Below, one piece after another: positions 24,496-32,989 of a DNA stretch of 64,000 nt. Under the pieces are notes generated by a model that was given only the letters and a program-made list of their open reading frames with translations, made no database searches and was not told the origin of the DNA. Origin of the DNA: an uncultured Lysobacter sp. (GTDB lineage: Bacteria > Pseudomonadota > Gammaproteobacteria > Xanthomonadales > Xanthomonadaceae); the NCBI GenBank assembly GCA_946480055.1, contig CAMLID010000013.1, forward strand, positions 9,764 to 73,763. Direction: 5' to 3'. A program made the position numbers and the translations under genes. Within the stretch, counting starts at the first letter, position 1, and the number at the start of each line of letters is the position of its first letter.

Positions 24496-25857
24496 ATGAA
24501 CGACAGCACATCCGCCAACGACGGCCGCCACGATTTCGACTTCTTCCATGGCCGTTGGACGATCCGCAACGAACGCCTGCGCGAGCGCCTGGTCGGCTCG
24601 ACCGATTGGGAGGTGTTCGAGGCCAGCCAGAGCTGCGAGCCCATCCTCGGCGGCCTGGGCAACGTCGACGACTTCGTCACCGACTGGGGCCGCCCCGGCA
24701 GCGCCGAGAAGTTCCTCGGCATGACCCTGCGCCTGTTCAATCCGGAAACCCGGCAATGGAGCCTGTACTGGGCCGGCAACCACGACGGCGTGCTGGAACC
24801 GCCGGTGGTGGGCGCGTTCAAGGACGGCGTCGGCACCTTCGTCGGCGCGGCCGAGCACGAAGGCCGCCCGGTCCTGGCCAAGTTCACCTGGGACCAGATC
24901 AGCGCCAACGCCGCGCACTGGCACCAGGCCTTCTCCGCCGACGGCGGCAAGACCTGGGAAACCAACTGGCACATGTGGATGCGCCGGATCGACGAAAGCG
25001 GCCGCCTGGTCCACGACGACGCGGTGATCGAACTGCGCCAGTACACGATGAACCCGGGGCGGCGCGACGATCTGATCGGCCTGTTCGAACGCGAGTTCAT
25101 CGAGACCCAGGAAGCGGTCGGCATCCACGTGATCGGTCAGTTCCGCGACCTCGACGGGCCCGACCGCTACGTCTGGGTGCGCGGTTTCCCGGGCATGCGC
25201 GAGCGCGCCGCGGCGCTGAACTCGTTCTACTTCGGGCCGGTCTGGCAGCGCCACCGCGAGGCCGCCAACGCGACCCTGCTCGACAACGACGACGTGCTGC
25301 TGCTCAAGCCCGCGCGCCCGGGTTCGGGCTTCCCGCCGGCGCCGGCAGCGCGCGCGCCGGTCGGCGCCACCCAGTTGCCCGAGGCGGTCTACGTCGCCGG
25401 CATCTGCTCGCTGAACGCGCCGGCCGAGGACGGTTTCGACGAGCTGTTCGAATCCGCGTTCGCGCCGCTGCTGCGCGCTTCGGGCGCGGAGCTGGTCGCG
25501 ACCTACCTCACCGATCCCAGCGAAAACAGCTTCCCGCGCCTGCCCGTGCGCGAGGGCGAGCGGGTGTTCGTGTGGTTCGCGCGCTACGTTGACGAAGACC
25601 ATTGGGCGAACGCGACGCGCGCGCTGAACCTGGATCCGCGCTGGCGCGACGTGCTGGTGGAAGCGATGTTGGGCGACCTGGCCGCGGCACCGGTGCTGCT
25701 GAGACTGGGCCCGGCGGCGCGCTCGGAGCTGACCGACGTCGACGCGCCGCAGAAGGCCGCAGCGGCGGCGGTGGCCCGCGCCATGGCGATGGCCGCGGCG
25801 GTGGGCGACCCGCGCCACGGCCGCGATTCGGACGCGGAATTGGCGGTCGCGTCGTAA
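24496..25857 (+). CDS. DUF1579-like / NIPSNAP fusion protein
   Basis: A 453-residue protein in two parts. Residues 11-165 are a paralogue of the preceding gene (HDFDFFHGRWTIRNERLRER, GGLGNVDDFVTDWG, RQWSLYWAGNHDGVLEPP, GKTWETNWHMWM). Residues about 175-275 are a NIPSNAP domain (VIELRQYTMNPGRRDDLIGLFE, GIHVIGQFRDLDGPDRYVWVRGFPGM). The C-terminus (about 290-420) is a second, NIPSNAP/dimeric-barrel-like region. It lacks a leader, so is cytoplasmic. NIPSNAP proteins have poorly known vesicle or enzyme roles. The tandem arrangement and shared domain show duplication followed by fusion. Confidence 0.78.
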   Translation: MNDSTSANDGRHDFDFFHGRWTIRNERLRERLVGSTDWEVFEASQSCEPILGGLGNVDDFVTDWGRPGSAEKFLGMTLRLFNPETRQWSLYWAGNHDGVLEPPVVGAFKDGVGTFVGAAEHEGRPVLAKFTWDQISANAAHWHQAFSADGGKTWETNWHMWMRRIDESGRLVHDDAVIELRQYTMNPGRRDDLIGLFEREFIETQEAVGIHVIGQFRDLDGPDRYVWVRGFPGMRERAAALNSFYFGPVWQRHREAANATLLDNDDVLLLKPARPGSGFPPAPAARAPVGATQLPEAVYVAGICSLNAPAEDGFDELFESAFAPLLRASGAELVATYLTDPSENSFPRLPVREGERVFVWFARYVDEDHWANATRALNLDPRWRDVLVEAMLGDLAAAPVLLRLGPAARSELTDVDAPQKAAAAAVARAMAMAAAVGDPRHGRDSDAELAVAS

Positions 25858-26248
25858 GGCGGGCGTCGGATCGCCGACTTCGAAGTGCGAGCCTCAGGGT
25901 TTCGTGCAGTAGCGCTCGGTGGTGCTTTTCAGGCGCTCGTGCCGATACGTGGCTCGTTCTGTCTTGCTGCCGGGTCCGCTCTCCCTGCATCGCGAGTACC
26001 GTTTCTTACACCTACGGCTCTCTCCGGCTTGGCCCCCTCTCCCGCTTGCGGGAGAGGGCTGGGGTGAGGGAAAGCAGCGCCACTTAGCCCGCCATCTCCA
26101 CAAAGGCGGGCATCCAGCGACTTCAGCGCCCTCTCTCGCCCCGCTCGACGAATCGCAGTCGCTCCCCTAGCCGACACCCGACAGCCACCGCCATGCCCCA
26201 TTCCCCCGCCCGTGTTGAGCCTGGACCCGCGTCGCGGGATCATGCGGC
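25858..26248. other. Gene-free interval with a hairpin repeat
   Basis: Between the fusion protein and the WYL regulator I support no gene in these 391 bases. The interval holds the hairpin CCCTCTCCCGCTTGCGGGAG and its arm (26035-26058) followed by GGGGTGAGGG, a dispersed repeat that recurs at 27656, 45507, 45673 and 59509. Further right, a degenerate copy of the CGTCATCCCCGCG-type repeat (near 26092-26116, GGCGGGCATCCAG) is visible. Short open frames across it are not codon-biased in a convincing way. Confidence 0.6.
26035..26070. repeat. Dispersed CTCTCCCGC hairpin repeat
   Basis: CCCTCTCCCGC at 26035-26045 pairs with GCGGGAGAGGG at 26048-26058, then CTGGGGTGAGGG. The same stem recurs with small changes at 27656-27679, 45507-45527, 45673-45699 and 59509-59535. 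Such GC-rich hairpins occur in many xanthomonad intergenic regions. It could act as a transcription terminator or as a mobile hairpin. Confidence 0.72.
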
Positions 26249-26947
26249 ATGCGCCGCGCCGACCGATTGTTCTTGCTGATCCATGCCCTGCGCGGACGCC
26301 GCCAAGCGATCACCGCCCAGCAGCTCGCAAAGACGCTGGCGGTATCGCTGCGCACGGTCTATCGCGACGTCGCCGACCTGCAGCGCTCCGGCGTGCCGAT
26401 CGAGGGCGAGGCCGGGGTCGGTTACGTGCTGCGCAAGGGTTCGGACATCCCGCCGCTGATGTTCAGTCCCGACGAGCTCGAAGCCCTGGTGGTCGGCACG
26501 CGCTTCGTGCGCGCCTTCGCGGGCGAACGCCTGGGCGAAAGCGCGACCGCGGCCCTGCTCAAGATCGAGGCGGTGCTGCCGCCGGAGCTCAAGGACCGCA
26601 GCCGGCGCACCCGCATCTTCGCGCCCCAACTCGGCGACCGGATCGAGGCCAGCGGCCTGATCGACGCCCTGCATGCGGCGATTTCCGACCTGCGCGTGCT
26701 GCGCCTGCTCTACCGCGACGGCGAAGCGCGCGCCAGCCAGCGCGAGGTCGAACCGCTGTGCCTGTCGTTCTGGGGCGGCAGCTGGACCCTGGGTGCCTGG
26801 TGCCGCCTGCGCGGCGATTTCCGCAACTTCCGGCCCGACCGCATCGTCGAGTACGCGGCCACCGGCGAGACCTTCGGCGACAGCCGCGAGCGCGGCCTCG
26901 ACGCCTATCTGCGTTCGGTCGGCGCCAATCCTGCCGACGTCCGTTGA
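26249..26947 (+). CDS. YafY-family WYL transcriptional regulator
   Basis: A 232-residue regulator. Residues 1-60 hold a DeoR-type helix-turn-helix (ITAQQLAKTLAVSLRTVYRDVADLQRSG); the WYL ligand domain follows (about 135-230: LHAAISDLRVLRLLYRD, WTLGAWCRLRGDFRNFRPDRI). WYL domains bind nucleotides or other ligands and control diverse genes. Operator and ligand are unknown. No partner gene is adjacent; HU lies 276 bases downstream. Confidence 0.9.
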   Translation: MRRADRLFLLIHALRGRRQAITAQQLAKTLAVSLRTVYRDVADLQRSGVPIEGEAGVGYVLRKGSDIPPLMFSPDELEALVVGTRFVRAFAGERLGESATAALLKIEAVLPPELKDRSRRTRIFAPQLGDRIEASGLIDALHAAISDLRVLRLLYRDGEARASQREVEPLCLSFWGGSWTLGAWCRLRGDFRNFRPDRIVEYAATGETFGDSRERGLDAYLRSVGANPADVR

Positions 26948-27103
26948 ACCGCAGGGCGCGCGCGACGAGCGCGTGACGACGGTCGTCGCGGCGCATTCGG
27001 ACCGCCTTCGCGGTGCCATTCCTGCTGCGGCGCGGCGCGTTCTCGACCCGATTTCGAGCCGTTTCGCACCCGCGTCGGCGACCGCTCGGGCGCGCAAGTG
27101 AAA

Positions 27104-27160
27104 AAAAAGCGCTTTTTCCGCCATTCGGCGCTTGGCGCGGCCGCCGTGTTGTCCTACATT
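27104..27160 (+). promoter_or_regulatory. Sigma-70-type promoter of the HU gene
   Basis: A -35 element TTGGCG (27132-27137), 17-base spacer, and -10 element TACATT (27155-27160). Just upstream is the AT-rich palindrome AAAAAGCGCTTTTT (27104-27117), in the region where an UP element or A-tract would sit. This is the best sigma-70-like promoter I can point to in the window and fits the expected high expression of an HU protein. The start would be near 27167, giving a leader of about 57 bases. Confidence 0.6.
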
Positions 27161-27223
27161 CCGCCTTGCCGAAGGGGTTTCCTGGCAAACCATCCATTCA
27201 TCGAGCATCACCGGGACAATTAA

Positions 27224-27610
27224 ATGGCGACGAAGAAGAAAGTTGTAGCGAAGAAGAAGGCGGCTCCGAAGGCTGCCGCCAAGCCGGCCGCTCCGAAGCC
27301 GATCAAGGAAGCGCTGAGCAAGTCGGGCCTGGTCGCCCACTTGGCCGAAACCACGGGTGTGGTCGCCAAGGACATCCGCTCGGTGCTGTCGGCGCTGGAA
27401 GGCGCTGTGCACGCGTCGATCAGCAAGAAGGGCGCGGGTGCGTTCACTCTGCCGGGTCTGCTGAAGATCACGGCCGTCAACGTGCCGGCCAAGCCGAAGC
27501 GCAAGGGCATCAACCCCTTCACCAAGGAAGAGCAGTGGTTCGCTGCGAAGCCGGCGTCGGTGAAGGTCAAGGTGCGTCCGCTGAAGAAGCTCAAGGACGC
27601 CGCGGCCTGA
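27224..27610 (+). CDS. HU-family DNA-binding protein with Lys/Ala-rich tail
   Basis: A 128-residue protein. Residues 1-27 form a basic tail (MATKKKVVAKKKAAPKAAAK, then PAAPKP) that looks like a histone H1 repeat tail. Residues 28-127 are an HU/IHF fold (EALSKSGLVAHLAETTGVVAK, GAGAFTLPGLLKITAV, KRKGINPFTKE, PASVKVKVRPLKKLKDAA). The arm normally carries RNP-x-T, here replaced by KGINPFTKEEQW. HU proteins bend DNA and pack the nucleoid. The ribosome site is weak (GGGAC), but the promoter is strong. Tailed HU proteins are known in Xanthomonadales. Confidence 0.93.
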   Translation: MATKKKVVAKKKAAPKAAAKPAAPKPIKEALSKSGLVAHLAETTGVVAKDIRSVLSALEGAVHASISKKGAGAFTLPGLLKITAVNVPAKPKRKGINPFTKEEQWFAAKPASVKVKVRPLKKLKDAAA

Positions 27611-27655
27611 TCGCCCGTCTCGCGGAGCGCGGCCCCGCGCCGCCTCCGCACACCG

Positions 27656-27679
27656 CCCTCTCTCGTTCGCGGGAGAGGG
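27656..27679. terminator. Hairpin after the HU gene
   Basis: CCCTCTCTCGTTCGCGGGAGAGGG, 46 bases past the HU stop, forms an 8-10 bp stem (one mismatch) with a small loop. It is followed by TTGTGG rather than a clear T-run, so intrinsic termination would be weak. It is also a member of the CTCTCCCGC repeat family. Confidence 0.45.
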
Positions 27680-27726
27680 TTGTGGTCGCCACGCCGACCC
27701 GGGCCCGGGCCCGGGCCCGAGAATCC

Positions 27727-27786
27727 GTACCCGTCGAGCCTGTACTTATCGAGTTCGTATCTTTCGAGTTCGTACCCATCGGGCTT
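27727..27786. repeat. Four imperfect 15-bp tandem repeats
   Basis: Units gtacccgtcgagcct, gtacttatcgagttc, gtatctttcgagttc and gtacccatcgggctt lie head to tail. The core is gta-N5-tcgag-N2. Just before them is a run of alternating GGGCCC (27698-27720). The stretch lies between the HU gene and the convergent NarL-type regulator. No role is evident; it may be a polymorphic minisatellite. Confidence 0.6.
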
Positions 27787-27852
27787 GCACCAGCCAGCCG
27801 TTTGCCGGCCCGGCTCATCGCAGCGCCGCTCTTCGGCCGCGCCGACGCAGCC

Positions 27853-28485
27853 TCAGATCACCCGTAGCGTGATCGCCTTCAGCACCGCACGCGTGCGGTC
27901 GCGGGTGTCCAGCTTCTCCAGGATCACCGACACGTAATTCTTGACCGTGCCCTCGGCCAGGAACATCGCGCGTGCGATTTCCTTGTTCGAATAGCCGCCG
28001 GCCATCAGCCGCAGCACCGAGACTTCGCGCTCGGTGAACAGCGCGCGCGGCGCGTCGTCGGCGTGGTAGCGGTAACGCGCGCGCACCGGTTCGGTGCTGA
28101 CCGGCTGCAGCAGGGTGTCGCCGGCGGCCACGCGCACGATCGCGTCGTACAGATCCTCCGGCGCGGCGTCCTTGAGCAGGAAGCCCTGTGCGCCGGCCTC
28201 GGTCGCGCGCAGCAGCAGGTCGCCGTCGTCGAAGGTGGTCAGCAGCAGTACCGGGGTGCGGTCGCCGCGTTCGCGCAGCCGCGCCAGCGCCTCGATCCCG
28301 TCCAGCCCGGGCATGCGGATATCGCTGAGCACCACGTCGACCGGCGTTTCCTGCAGGCGGTCCAGCAGCACCTGGCCGTCGTCGGCCTCGAACGCGATGC
28401 TCACGCCCTGCAGCTCCAGCAAGGCGCGCAGACCGGCGCGGACCAGGGCCTGATCGTCGGCCAGGGCGATCCGCGGCGGGCTCAT
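27853..28485 (-). CDS. NarL/LuxR-family response regulator
   Basis: A 210-residue regulator. The receiver has Asp55 (VVLSDIRMPG), acidic ADDQALVR (9-16), and Lys in GFLLKDAAPED. The LuxR HTH lies at about 145-205 (FTEREVSVLRLMAGGYSNKEIARAMFLAEGTVKNYV). The start is set at ATG 28485, which overlaps the kinase stop by 4 nt; the frame open further upstream is the kinase in another frame. Paired with the DesK-type kinase. Target genes unknown. Confidence 0.92.
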   Translation of the reverse strand: MSPPRIALADDQALVRAGLRALLELQGVSIAFEADDGQVLLDRLQETPVDVVLSDIRMPGLDGIEALARLRERGDRTPVLLLTTFDDGDLLLRATEAGAQGFLLKDAAPEDLYDAIVRVAAGDTLLQPVSTEPVRARYRYHADDAPRALFTEREVSVLRLMAGGYSNKEIARAMFLAEGTVKNYVSVILEKLDTRDRTRAVLKAITLRVI

Positions 28486-29618
28486 GCGGGCAGCTCCGCG
28501 TCGATCCGCAGCGCGCCGCGCAGCGTGGTCTGCAGTACCAGGGTGCCGCCGGCCGCGGTCACGCGCTCGCGCATTCCGGCCAGGCCGTTGCCCTCGCACA
28601 GCGTGCCGCGCAGGCGGCCGTCGTCCTCGACGCCGACCCGCAGCCGCTTGCCGTCGCGCACGATCGTCACCCGCACGTGCTCGGCGTCGGCATGGCGGGC
28701 GCTGTTGGTCAGCGCTTCCTGGACCAGGCGCAGGATGGTCTCGGCGATGGCCGGATCGGTGAGGTGGACATCGTCGGCGATGCTCAGTTCCAGGCGCGGG
28801 CGCGGCAGCGGTGCGGCCAGCGCGCGCAGGGCCACGCCCAGGTCCAGCCCGCGCGTGTCGCGCAGGGCCTGGACCACGTTGCGGATGTCGCCCAGCAGTT
28901 CTGTCGACAGGCGCTGCGCGATCGCGATTTCGGAGCGCTTGGCGTAGTCCGGATCGGCGGCGAGCGCGCGCAGGTTCAAGGTCATGGCGGTGAGTTTATG
29001 CCCGGCGACGTCGTGCAGCTCCCGCGCCACCCGCAGGCGCTCGGCGTCGCGCGCGCTGTCGGCCAGCAAGGCGCGCGTGGCCAGCAGATCGGCGTTGACG
29101 CGCGACAGCTGGTCGCGGGCCTCCTCGGCGCGGCGCGCGTAGTGCGCGATCAGGGACGAGAAGGCCTGGAAGCCGGCGAAGATCAGCACCACGATCAGGG
29201 CCGAGTTGTGGCCCGATGCGCGCAGCACCAGGTACAGGGCCAGATCGATCAGCAGCGTCGCCGTCAGCGTGACCCGCGCCGGGTAGATCATCGCCAGCTG
29301 CGCCGACAGGATCACCAGCAACGCCGGCGCGGTGCCGCCGCGCGGCGCCGTCCAGGTCACCGCCAGCGCGCAGACCGCTTCGGCCACCAGCAGCAGCGCG
29401 GTCGCCACGCGTCGGTTGCGCGGCACGAAATCGCCGATCAGGAAGGCCAGGCCGAAACCCGCCATCGCCAGCCACTGCCAGAGTCCGTCGCCGGCGTTGT
29501 CGTAACGCAACGACAGCGCCACCGCCAGCCAGGTCAGCAAGGCAGGCAGGTTGAGGGGCTGGAAGATCACGCGCAGGAACGCGTTGCCCAGGATCACTCG
29601 TTCGAATAGCGACTTCAT
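28482..29618 (-). CDS. DesK-type (HisKA_3) membrane histidine kinase
   Basis: A 378-residue kinase with about six hydrophobic segments in residues 24-158 (for example LPALLTWLAVALSL, FGLAFLIGDFV, VLIFAGFQAFSSLIAHY) and no large periplasmic domain, so it probably senses membrane state or a small ligand. Dimerisation/phosphoacceptor helix has His202 (RVARELHDVAGHKLTAMT), the HisKA_3 pattern. HATPase has VQEALTNSARHA and NGLAGMRERV. ATG 29618 (MKSLFERV) is chosen over upstream starts because membrane segments begin just after it. It is upstream of and coupled to the NarL-type regulator. Confidence 0.92.
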   Translation of the reverse strand: MKSLFERVILGNAFLRVIFQPLNLPALLTWLAVALSLRYDNAGDGLWQWLAMAGFGLAFLIGDFVPRNRRVATALLLVAEAVCALAVTWTAPRGGTAPALLVILSAQLAMIYPARVTLTATLLIDLALYLVLRASGHNSALIVVLIFAGFQAFSSLIAHYARRAEEARDQLSRVNADLLATRALLADSARDAERLRVARELHDVAGHKLTAMTLNLRALAADPDYAKRSEIAIAQRLSTELLGDIRNVVQALRDTRGLDLGVALRALAAPLPRPRLELSIADDVHLTDPAIAETILRLVQEALTNSARHADAEHVRVTIVRDGKRLRVGVEDDGRLRGTLCEGNGLAGMRERVTAAGGTLVLQTTLRGALRIDAELPA

Positions 29619-29763
29619 GGAGCCATGCTGCGGGCGCCCGCGGCCGCTGGCAATGCCCGTTCGGCGAAAGGTGACTTCCGGCAGGTCGCGGCGGTGACCG
29701 CCGACACTGCGCTGCGCGGCGGCGGGAGCGGAGGCTGTGCGAAACCGCCAAGGAGCCGCTGTC

Positions 29764-30489
29764 ATGACTGCTTACTCGATGCTGGTGGCCGCGCACGGAA
29801 CCATAGGCGTGGTCGCGCTGGGCACGTTCTGGGCCGCCGCCGCGCTGCGCAAGGGCAGCCCGCTGCATCGCCGTTTCGGCCAGGTCTATCTGCTGGCGAT
29901 GCTGGGCATCCTGATCACCGCGGTGCCGATGACCGTGGTGCGCTACCTGCAGGGACAGCTCTATATCGCGGTGTTCCTGGGATATCTGGTGGCGATCACC
30001 GCCAACGGCGTCTGGGCCGCGTGGCGCGCGATCCGCGACAAGCACGACGTCGTGCGCTACACCGGACCGGTGTACGTCGCCTCCGGCGTGGTGGCGCTGC
30101 TGGCCGGCCTGGGCGTGCTCGCGCTGGGCGTGCGCGACGGCTCGCCGTTGTTCATCGGCTTCTCTTCGATCGGCCTGTTCATCGGCTACGACACGCTCAA
30201 GAAGCGCTGGCATCGCCAGCAGCTGGCCGCGCGCCCGCGCTGGTGGATGATCGAGCACTACAGCGCGATGCTGGGCAACGGCATCGCCACTCACGTCGCC
30301 TTCCTGGCGATCGGCCTGCCGCGCCTGCTGCCGGCAGCGGACGGCGTGGCGCTGCACTACTTCGCTTGGTTCGGGCCGCTGGTCGCGGCGGTGATCGCCA
30401 AGCTGTGGCTGGACCGCAAGCATGCGCAGCGCAAACCCGCCGCTGCGTCGGGTACCGCGATCGCGGCCGCAAGTTCGCGCCCGGCGTGA
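29764..30489 (+). CDS. Multi-pass membrane protein of unknown function
   Basis: A 241-residue protein with about seven hydrophobic segments. Recognisable parts are MTAYSMLVAAHGTIGVVALGTFWAAAALRKG, HRRFGQVYLLAMLGILITAV, IAVFLGYLVAITANGV, VVALLAGLGVLALG and PLFIGFSSIGLFIGY. The conserved-looking His-rich pieces (SPLHRRFGQVY, KKRWHRQQLAAR, WWMIEHYSAMLGNGIATHVAF) resemble DUF2306-like heme or redox membrane proteins, but I do not assign one. AAGGAG about 9 nt upstream supports ATG 29764. Divergent from the DesK-type kinase, with 145 bases between them. Confidence 0.75.
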   Translation: MTAYSMLVAAHGTIGVVALGTFWAAAALRKGSPLHRRFGQVYLLAMLGILITAVPMTVVRYLQGQLYIAVFLGYLVAITANGVWAAWRAIRDKHDVVRYTGPVYVASGVVALLAGLGVLALGVRDGSPLFIGFSSIGLFIGYDTLKKRWHRQQLAARPRWWMIEHYSAMLGNGIATHVAFLAIGLPRLLPAADGVALHYFAWFGPLVAAVIAKLWLDRKHAQRKPAAASGTAIAAASSRPA

Positions 30490-30632
30490 TCGCGGCCACG
30501 GCGACGACATTCCGTTCGGCTATGAGCACCTGAGTTTTGGTTGGGTAGTGCCCGCGCGAAAATAACCGCCGCTTTACCAACGCCCGCATGCGATCCACTA
30601 GAACGGAGCCTCATCTTCAGTGAGGCGATCGC

Positions 30633-32021
30633 ATGCGGATCACGATCATAGGCGCCGGCTTCAGCGGCAGCGCCCTGGCGACCGAGCTGGCGGCTCAGGC
30701 CGGTCCGGGCATCGACATCACCCTGGTCGGCGTGGCCGAAAGCTACGGGCGTGGCGTGGCCTACGGCGAAGCGCGGCCCGAACACCTGCTCAACGTGCGC
30801 GCCCGCGATCTGGGCGCGAGCCTGGACTACCCGGCCGAGTTCGCCGACTGGCTCAATCTCACCGAACGCGCGCGCCAGAGCTTCCTGCCACGGCTGCTGT
30901 ACGGCGAATACCTGCATGCGCGCCTGCGCTCGGCCGCCGAGGCCAGCGTCGCCGCGCTGCACTTCGTCGAACAGGAGGCGATCGCGGTCGAACGCAGCCC
31001 CGGCGGTTTCCGCGTCCACCTGGCCGACGGCAGCGACTTCTTCAGCGAGCGCGTGGTCTTGACCCTGGGCGCGTTGCCGCCGCAGCCGTTGGCCGGCGTC
31101 GGGCCGCGGCTGGCGGTGCACAGCAGCTACCTGGGCTGGCCGTGGCAGGACGGCGCGATCGACCGGATCGCGCCGGACGCGCGCCTGCTGGTGGTCGGCA
31201 CCGGCCTGACCATGGCCGACGTGGTCGCGACCCTGCGCCGACGCGGCCACACCGGGCCGATCGCGGCGCTATCGCGGCACGGCCAGCTATCGCGGCGCCA
31301 TCTGGACGAAGCCAGCGCGCCGATCGCATTGCCGCCGACCGTGCTGCAGGCCTTGAACGCGCACGACCTGGGCCAATTGCTGCGCTCGATGCGCATGCTG
31401 CTGCCGATCGTGTCCGACTGGCGCAGTCTGGTCGATGCGCTGCGGCCCTACCTGCAGGGCTTCTGGCGCGGCCTGCCGGAACCGCAGCGCGCGCGCTTCC
31501 TGCGCCACCTGCGTTCGTACTGGGAGAGCGTGCGCCACCGCCTCGCACCGCAGGTCGCGGCCGAACTCGACGCGCTGCAGGTCAGCGGCCAGCTCACGGT
31601 GCGCGCGGGGCGCCTGCTGCGCGCGCGCCGCGGCGCCGACGCGGTCGAGGCGCTGATCCGCGAGCGCGGCCAGACCCAGGTCCGCAGCGAGTCCTACGAC
31701 GTGCTGATCCGCGCCACCGGCTTCGACACCGACATCGAACGCACCACGCATCCCTTGATCGCGCACCTGCGCGAATCCGGACTGATCACCGCCGATCCGC
31801 TCGGCCTGGGCCTGAACGCCTCCGACCGCTACGAGGCCTTGGACGCGAACGGCGCGCCGGTGCGAGGCCTGTACTGCCTGGGGCCGTTGCTGCGCGGGCG
31901 GCTGTGGGAGATCACCGCGGTGCCGGAGTTGCGCGTGGCCGCACGCGCACTGGCGCGGCAGCTGGCGGCGGCGTCCGCGCAAGCCGCCGCGGTGCCAGCG
32001 GCCTTGGTCGCGCGGGCCTGA
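30633..32021 (+). CDS. FAD/NAD(P)-binding protein
   Basis: A 462-residue protein of the FAD-NAD(P)-binding (NAD_binding_9) group. The N-terminus has the dinucleotide motif IIGAGFSGSALATELA (5-20). The next motif is YGRGVAYGEARPEHLLNVRARDLGASLDYP, typical of this group. A second Rossmann-like stretch is LLVVGTGLTMADVVATLRRRG. The C-terminus has IRATGFDTDIERTTHP and LYCLGPLLRGRLWEITAVPELR. The reaction is unknown; homologues are often called hydroxyacylglutathione hydrolase by error. GAGG lies 6 nt upstream of ATG 30633. Confidence 0.88.
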   Translation: MRITIIGAGFSGSALATELAAQAGPGIDITLVGVAESYGRGVAYGEARPEHLLNVRARDLGASLDYPAEFADWLNLTERARQSFLPRLLYGEYLHARLRSAAEASVAALHFVEQEAIAVERSPGGFRVHLADGSDFFSERVVLTLGALPPQPLAGVGPRLAVHSSYLGWPWQDGAIDRIAPDARLLVVGTGLTMADVVATLRRRGHTGPIAALSRHGQLSRRHLDEASAPIALPPTVLQALNAHDLGQLLRSMRMLLPIVSDWRSLVDALRPYLQGFWRGLPEPQRARFLRHLRSYWESVRHRLAPQVAAELDALQVSGQLTVRAGRLLRARRGADAVEALIRERGQTQVRSESYDVLIRATGFDTDIERTTHPLIAHLRESGLITADPLGLGLNASDRYEALDANGAPVRGLYCLGPLLRGRLWEITAVPELRVAARALARQLAAASAQAAAVPAALVARA

Positions 32022-32052
32022 AGCTCGGCGCCCGCCACACGGCGGGCGTCGC

Positions 32053-32946
32053 TCAGACGTCGCCGTCGTTGAGCCAGCCCTCGCCGGTGCCGCGGTGGTA
32101 GACGGTATCGCCGGCGAGCACGTCGCCGGCCGGCACCGAGCCCTGCTCGGCAAGCCGGGTGTAGAGCGGGGTGAAGTCCGGCGCGGTCGCGTCCATCAGC
32201 TGTTCGAAGCTGTCGATCACGAAGTAGGTCTTCTGGTAGGTGTCGATGCGGTAGCGCGTGCGCATGATCCGCTCCAGATCGAAACCGATGCGGTTGGGCG
32301 CGTCCGAATCCAGGCAGTAGATCGACTCGCCCTTGGACGAAACGATGCCACTGCCGTAGATGCGCAGGCCGTCGGCCTGCTTGATCAGGCCGAATTCCAC
32401 CGTGTACCAGTACAGCCGGGTCAGGTTGACCAGGGCCTCGGGGCCGATCGCGTGCGCTTTGACGCCGCCGCGGCCGTAGGCCTGCATGTAGTCGGCGAAC
32501 ACCGGGTTCATAAGCAGCGGCACGTGACCGAACAGGTCGTGGAACAGGTCGGGCTCGCTGAGGTAGTCGATCTGCTCGGGCTTGCGGATCCACCAGGTCA
32601 CCGGGAAGCGGCGGTTGGCCAGGTGATCGAAGAAGGTCAGCTCCGGCAGCAGACCCTCGACGCCGACCAGCTCCCAGCCGGTGGCCGCACGCAGCACGGC
32701 GTTGAGGTCGTCGAACTTGGGAATGCGGTCGGGCGTCATGTGCATGGCGCGCTGCGCGATCAGGAATTCGTCGCTGGCGCGGCCGACCAGCACTTGCTGC
32801 TGGCGCTCGAACAGCTGCGCCCACACCGCATGGTCGCTGGCGGTATACGTCGACCACGGCTGCTCCACCACGGCGGTCGTGTAGACCGGCACGTAGCCCT
32901 TGTCGGTGAGCTGGTGTTCGACGCGCTGCGGCGTGGTGGCGTTCAT
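32053..32946 (-). CDS. phhA: Phenylalanine 4-monooxygenase
   Basis: A 297-residue enzyme that hydroxylates phenylalanine to tyrosine with tetrahydropterin and non-heme iron. Iron ligands are His136 and His141 (DLFHDLFGHVPLL) and Glu184 (WYTVEFGL). The family block FPVTWWIRKPEQIDYL and YQKTYFVIDSFEQL are present. Length is normal for bacterial PhhA. ATG 32946 is chosen because the catalytic domain begins shortly after; the upstream open frame is intergenic. The divergent Lrp-type regulator shares a 123-base intergenic region with two dyads. Confidence 0.96.
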   Translation of the reverse strand: MNATTPQRVEHQLTDKGYVPVYTTAVVEQPWSTYTASDHAVWAQLFERQQQVLVGRASDEFLIAQRAMHMTPDRIPKFDDLNAVLRAATGWELVGVEGLLPELTFFDHLANRRFPVTWWIRKPEQIDYLSEPDLFHDLFGHVPLLMNPVFADYMQAYGRGGVKAHAIGPEALVNLTRLYWYTVEFGLIKQADGLRIYGSGIVSSKGESIYCLDSDAPNRIGFDLERIMRTRYRIDTYQKTYFVIDSFEQLMDATAPDFTPLYTRLAEQGSVPAGDVLAGDTVYHRGTGEGWLNDGDV

Positions 32947-32989
32947 GGCGGCGTTTCCTGGTTGATCCGTGACTGTATCGCCGGATACG

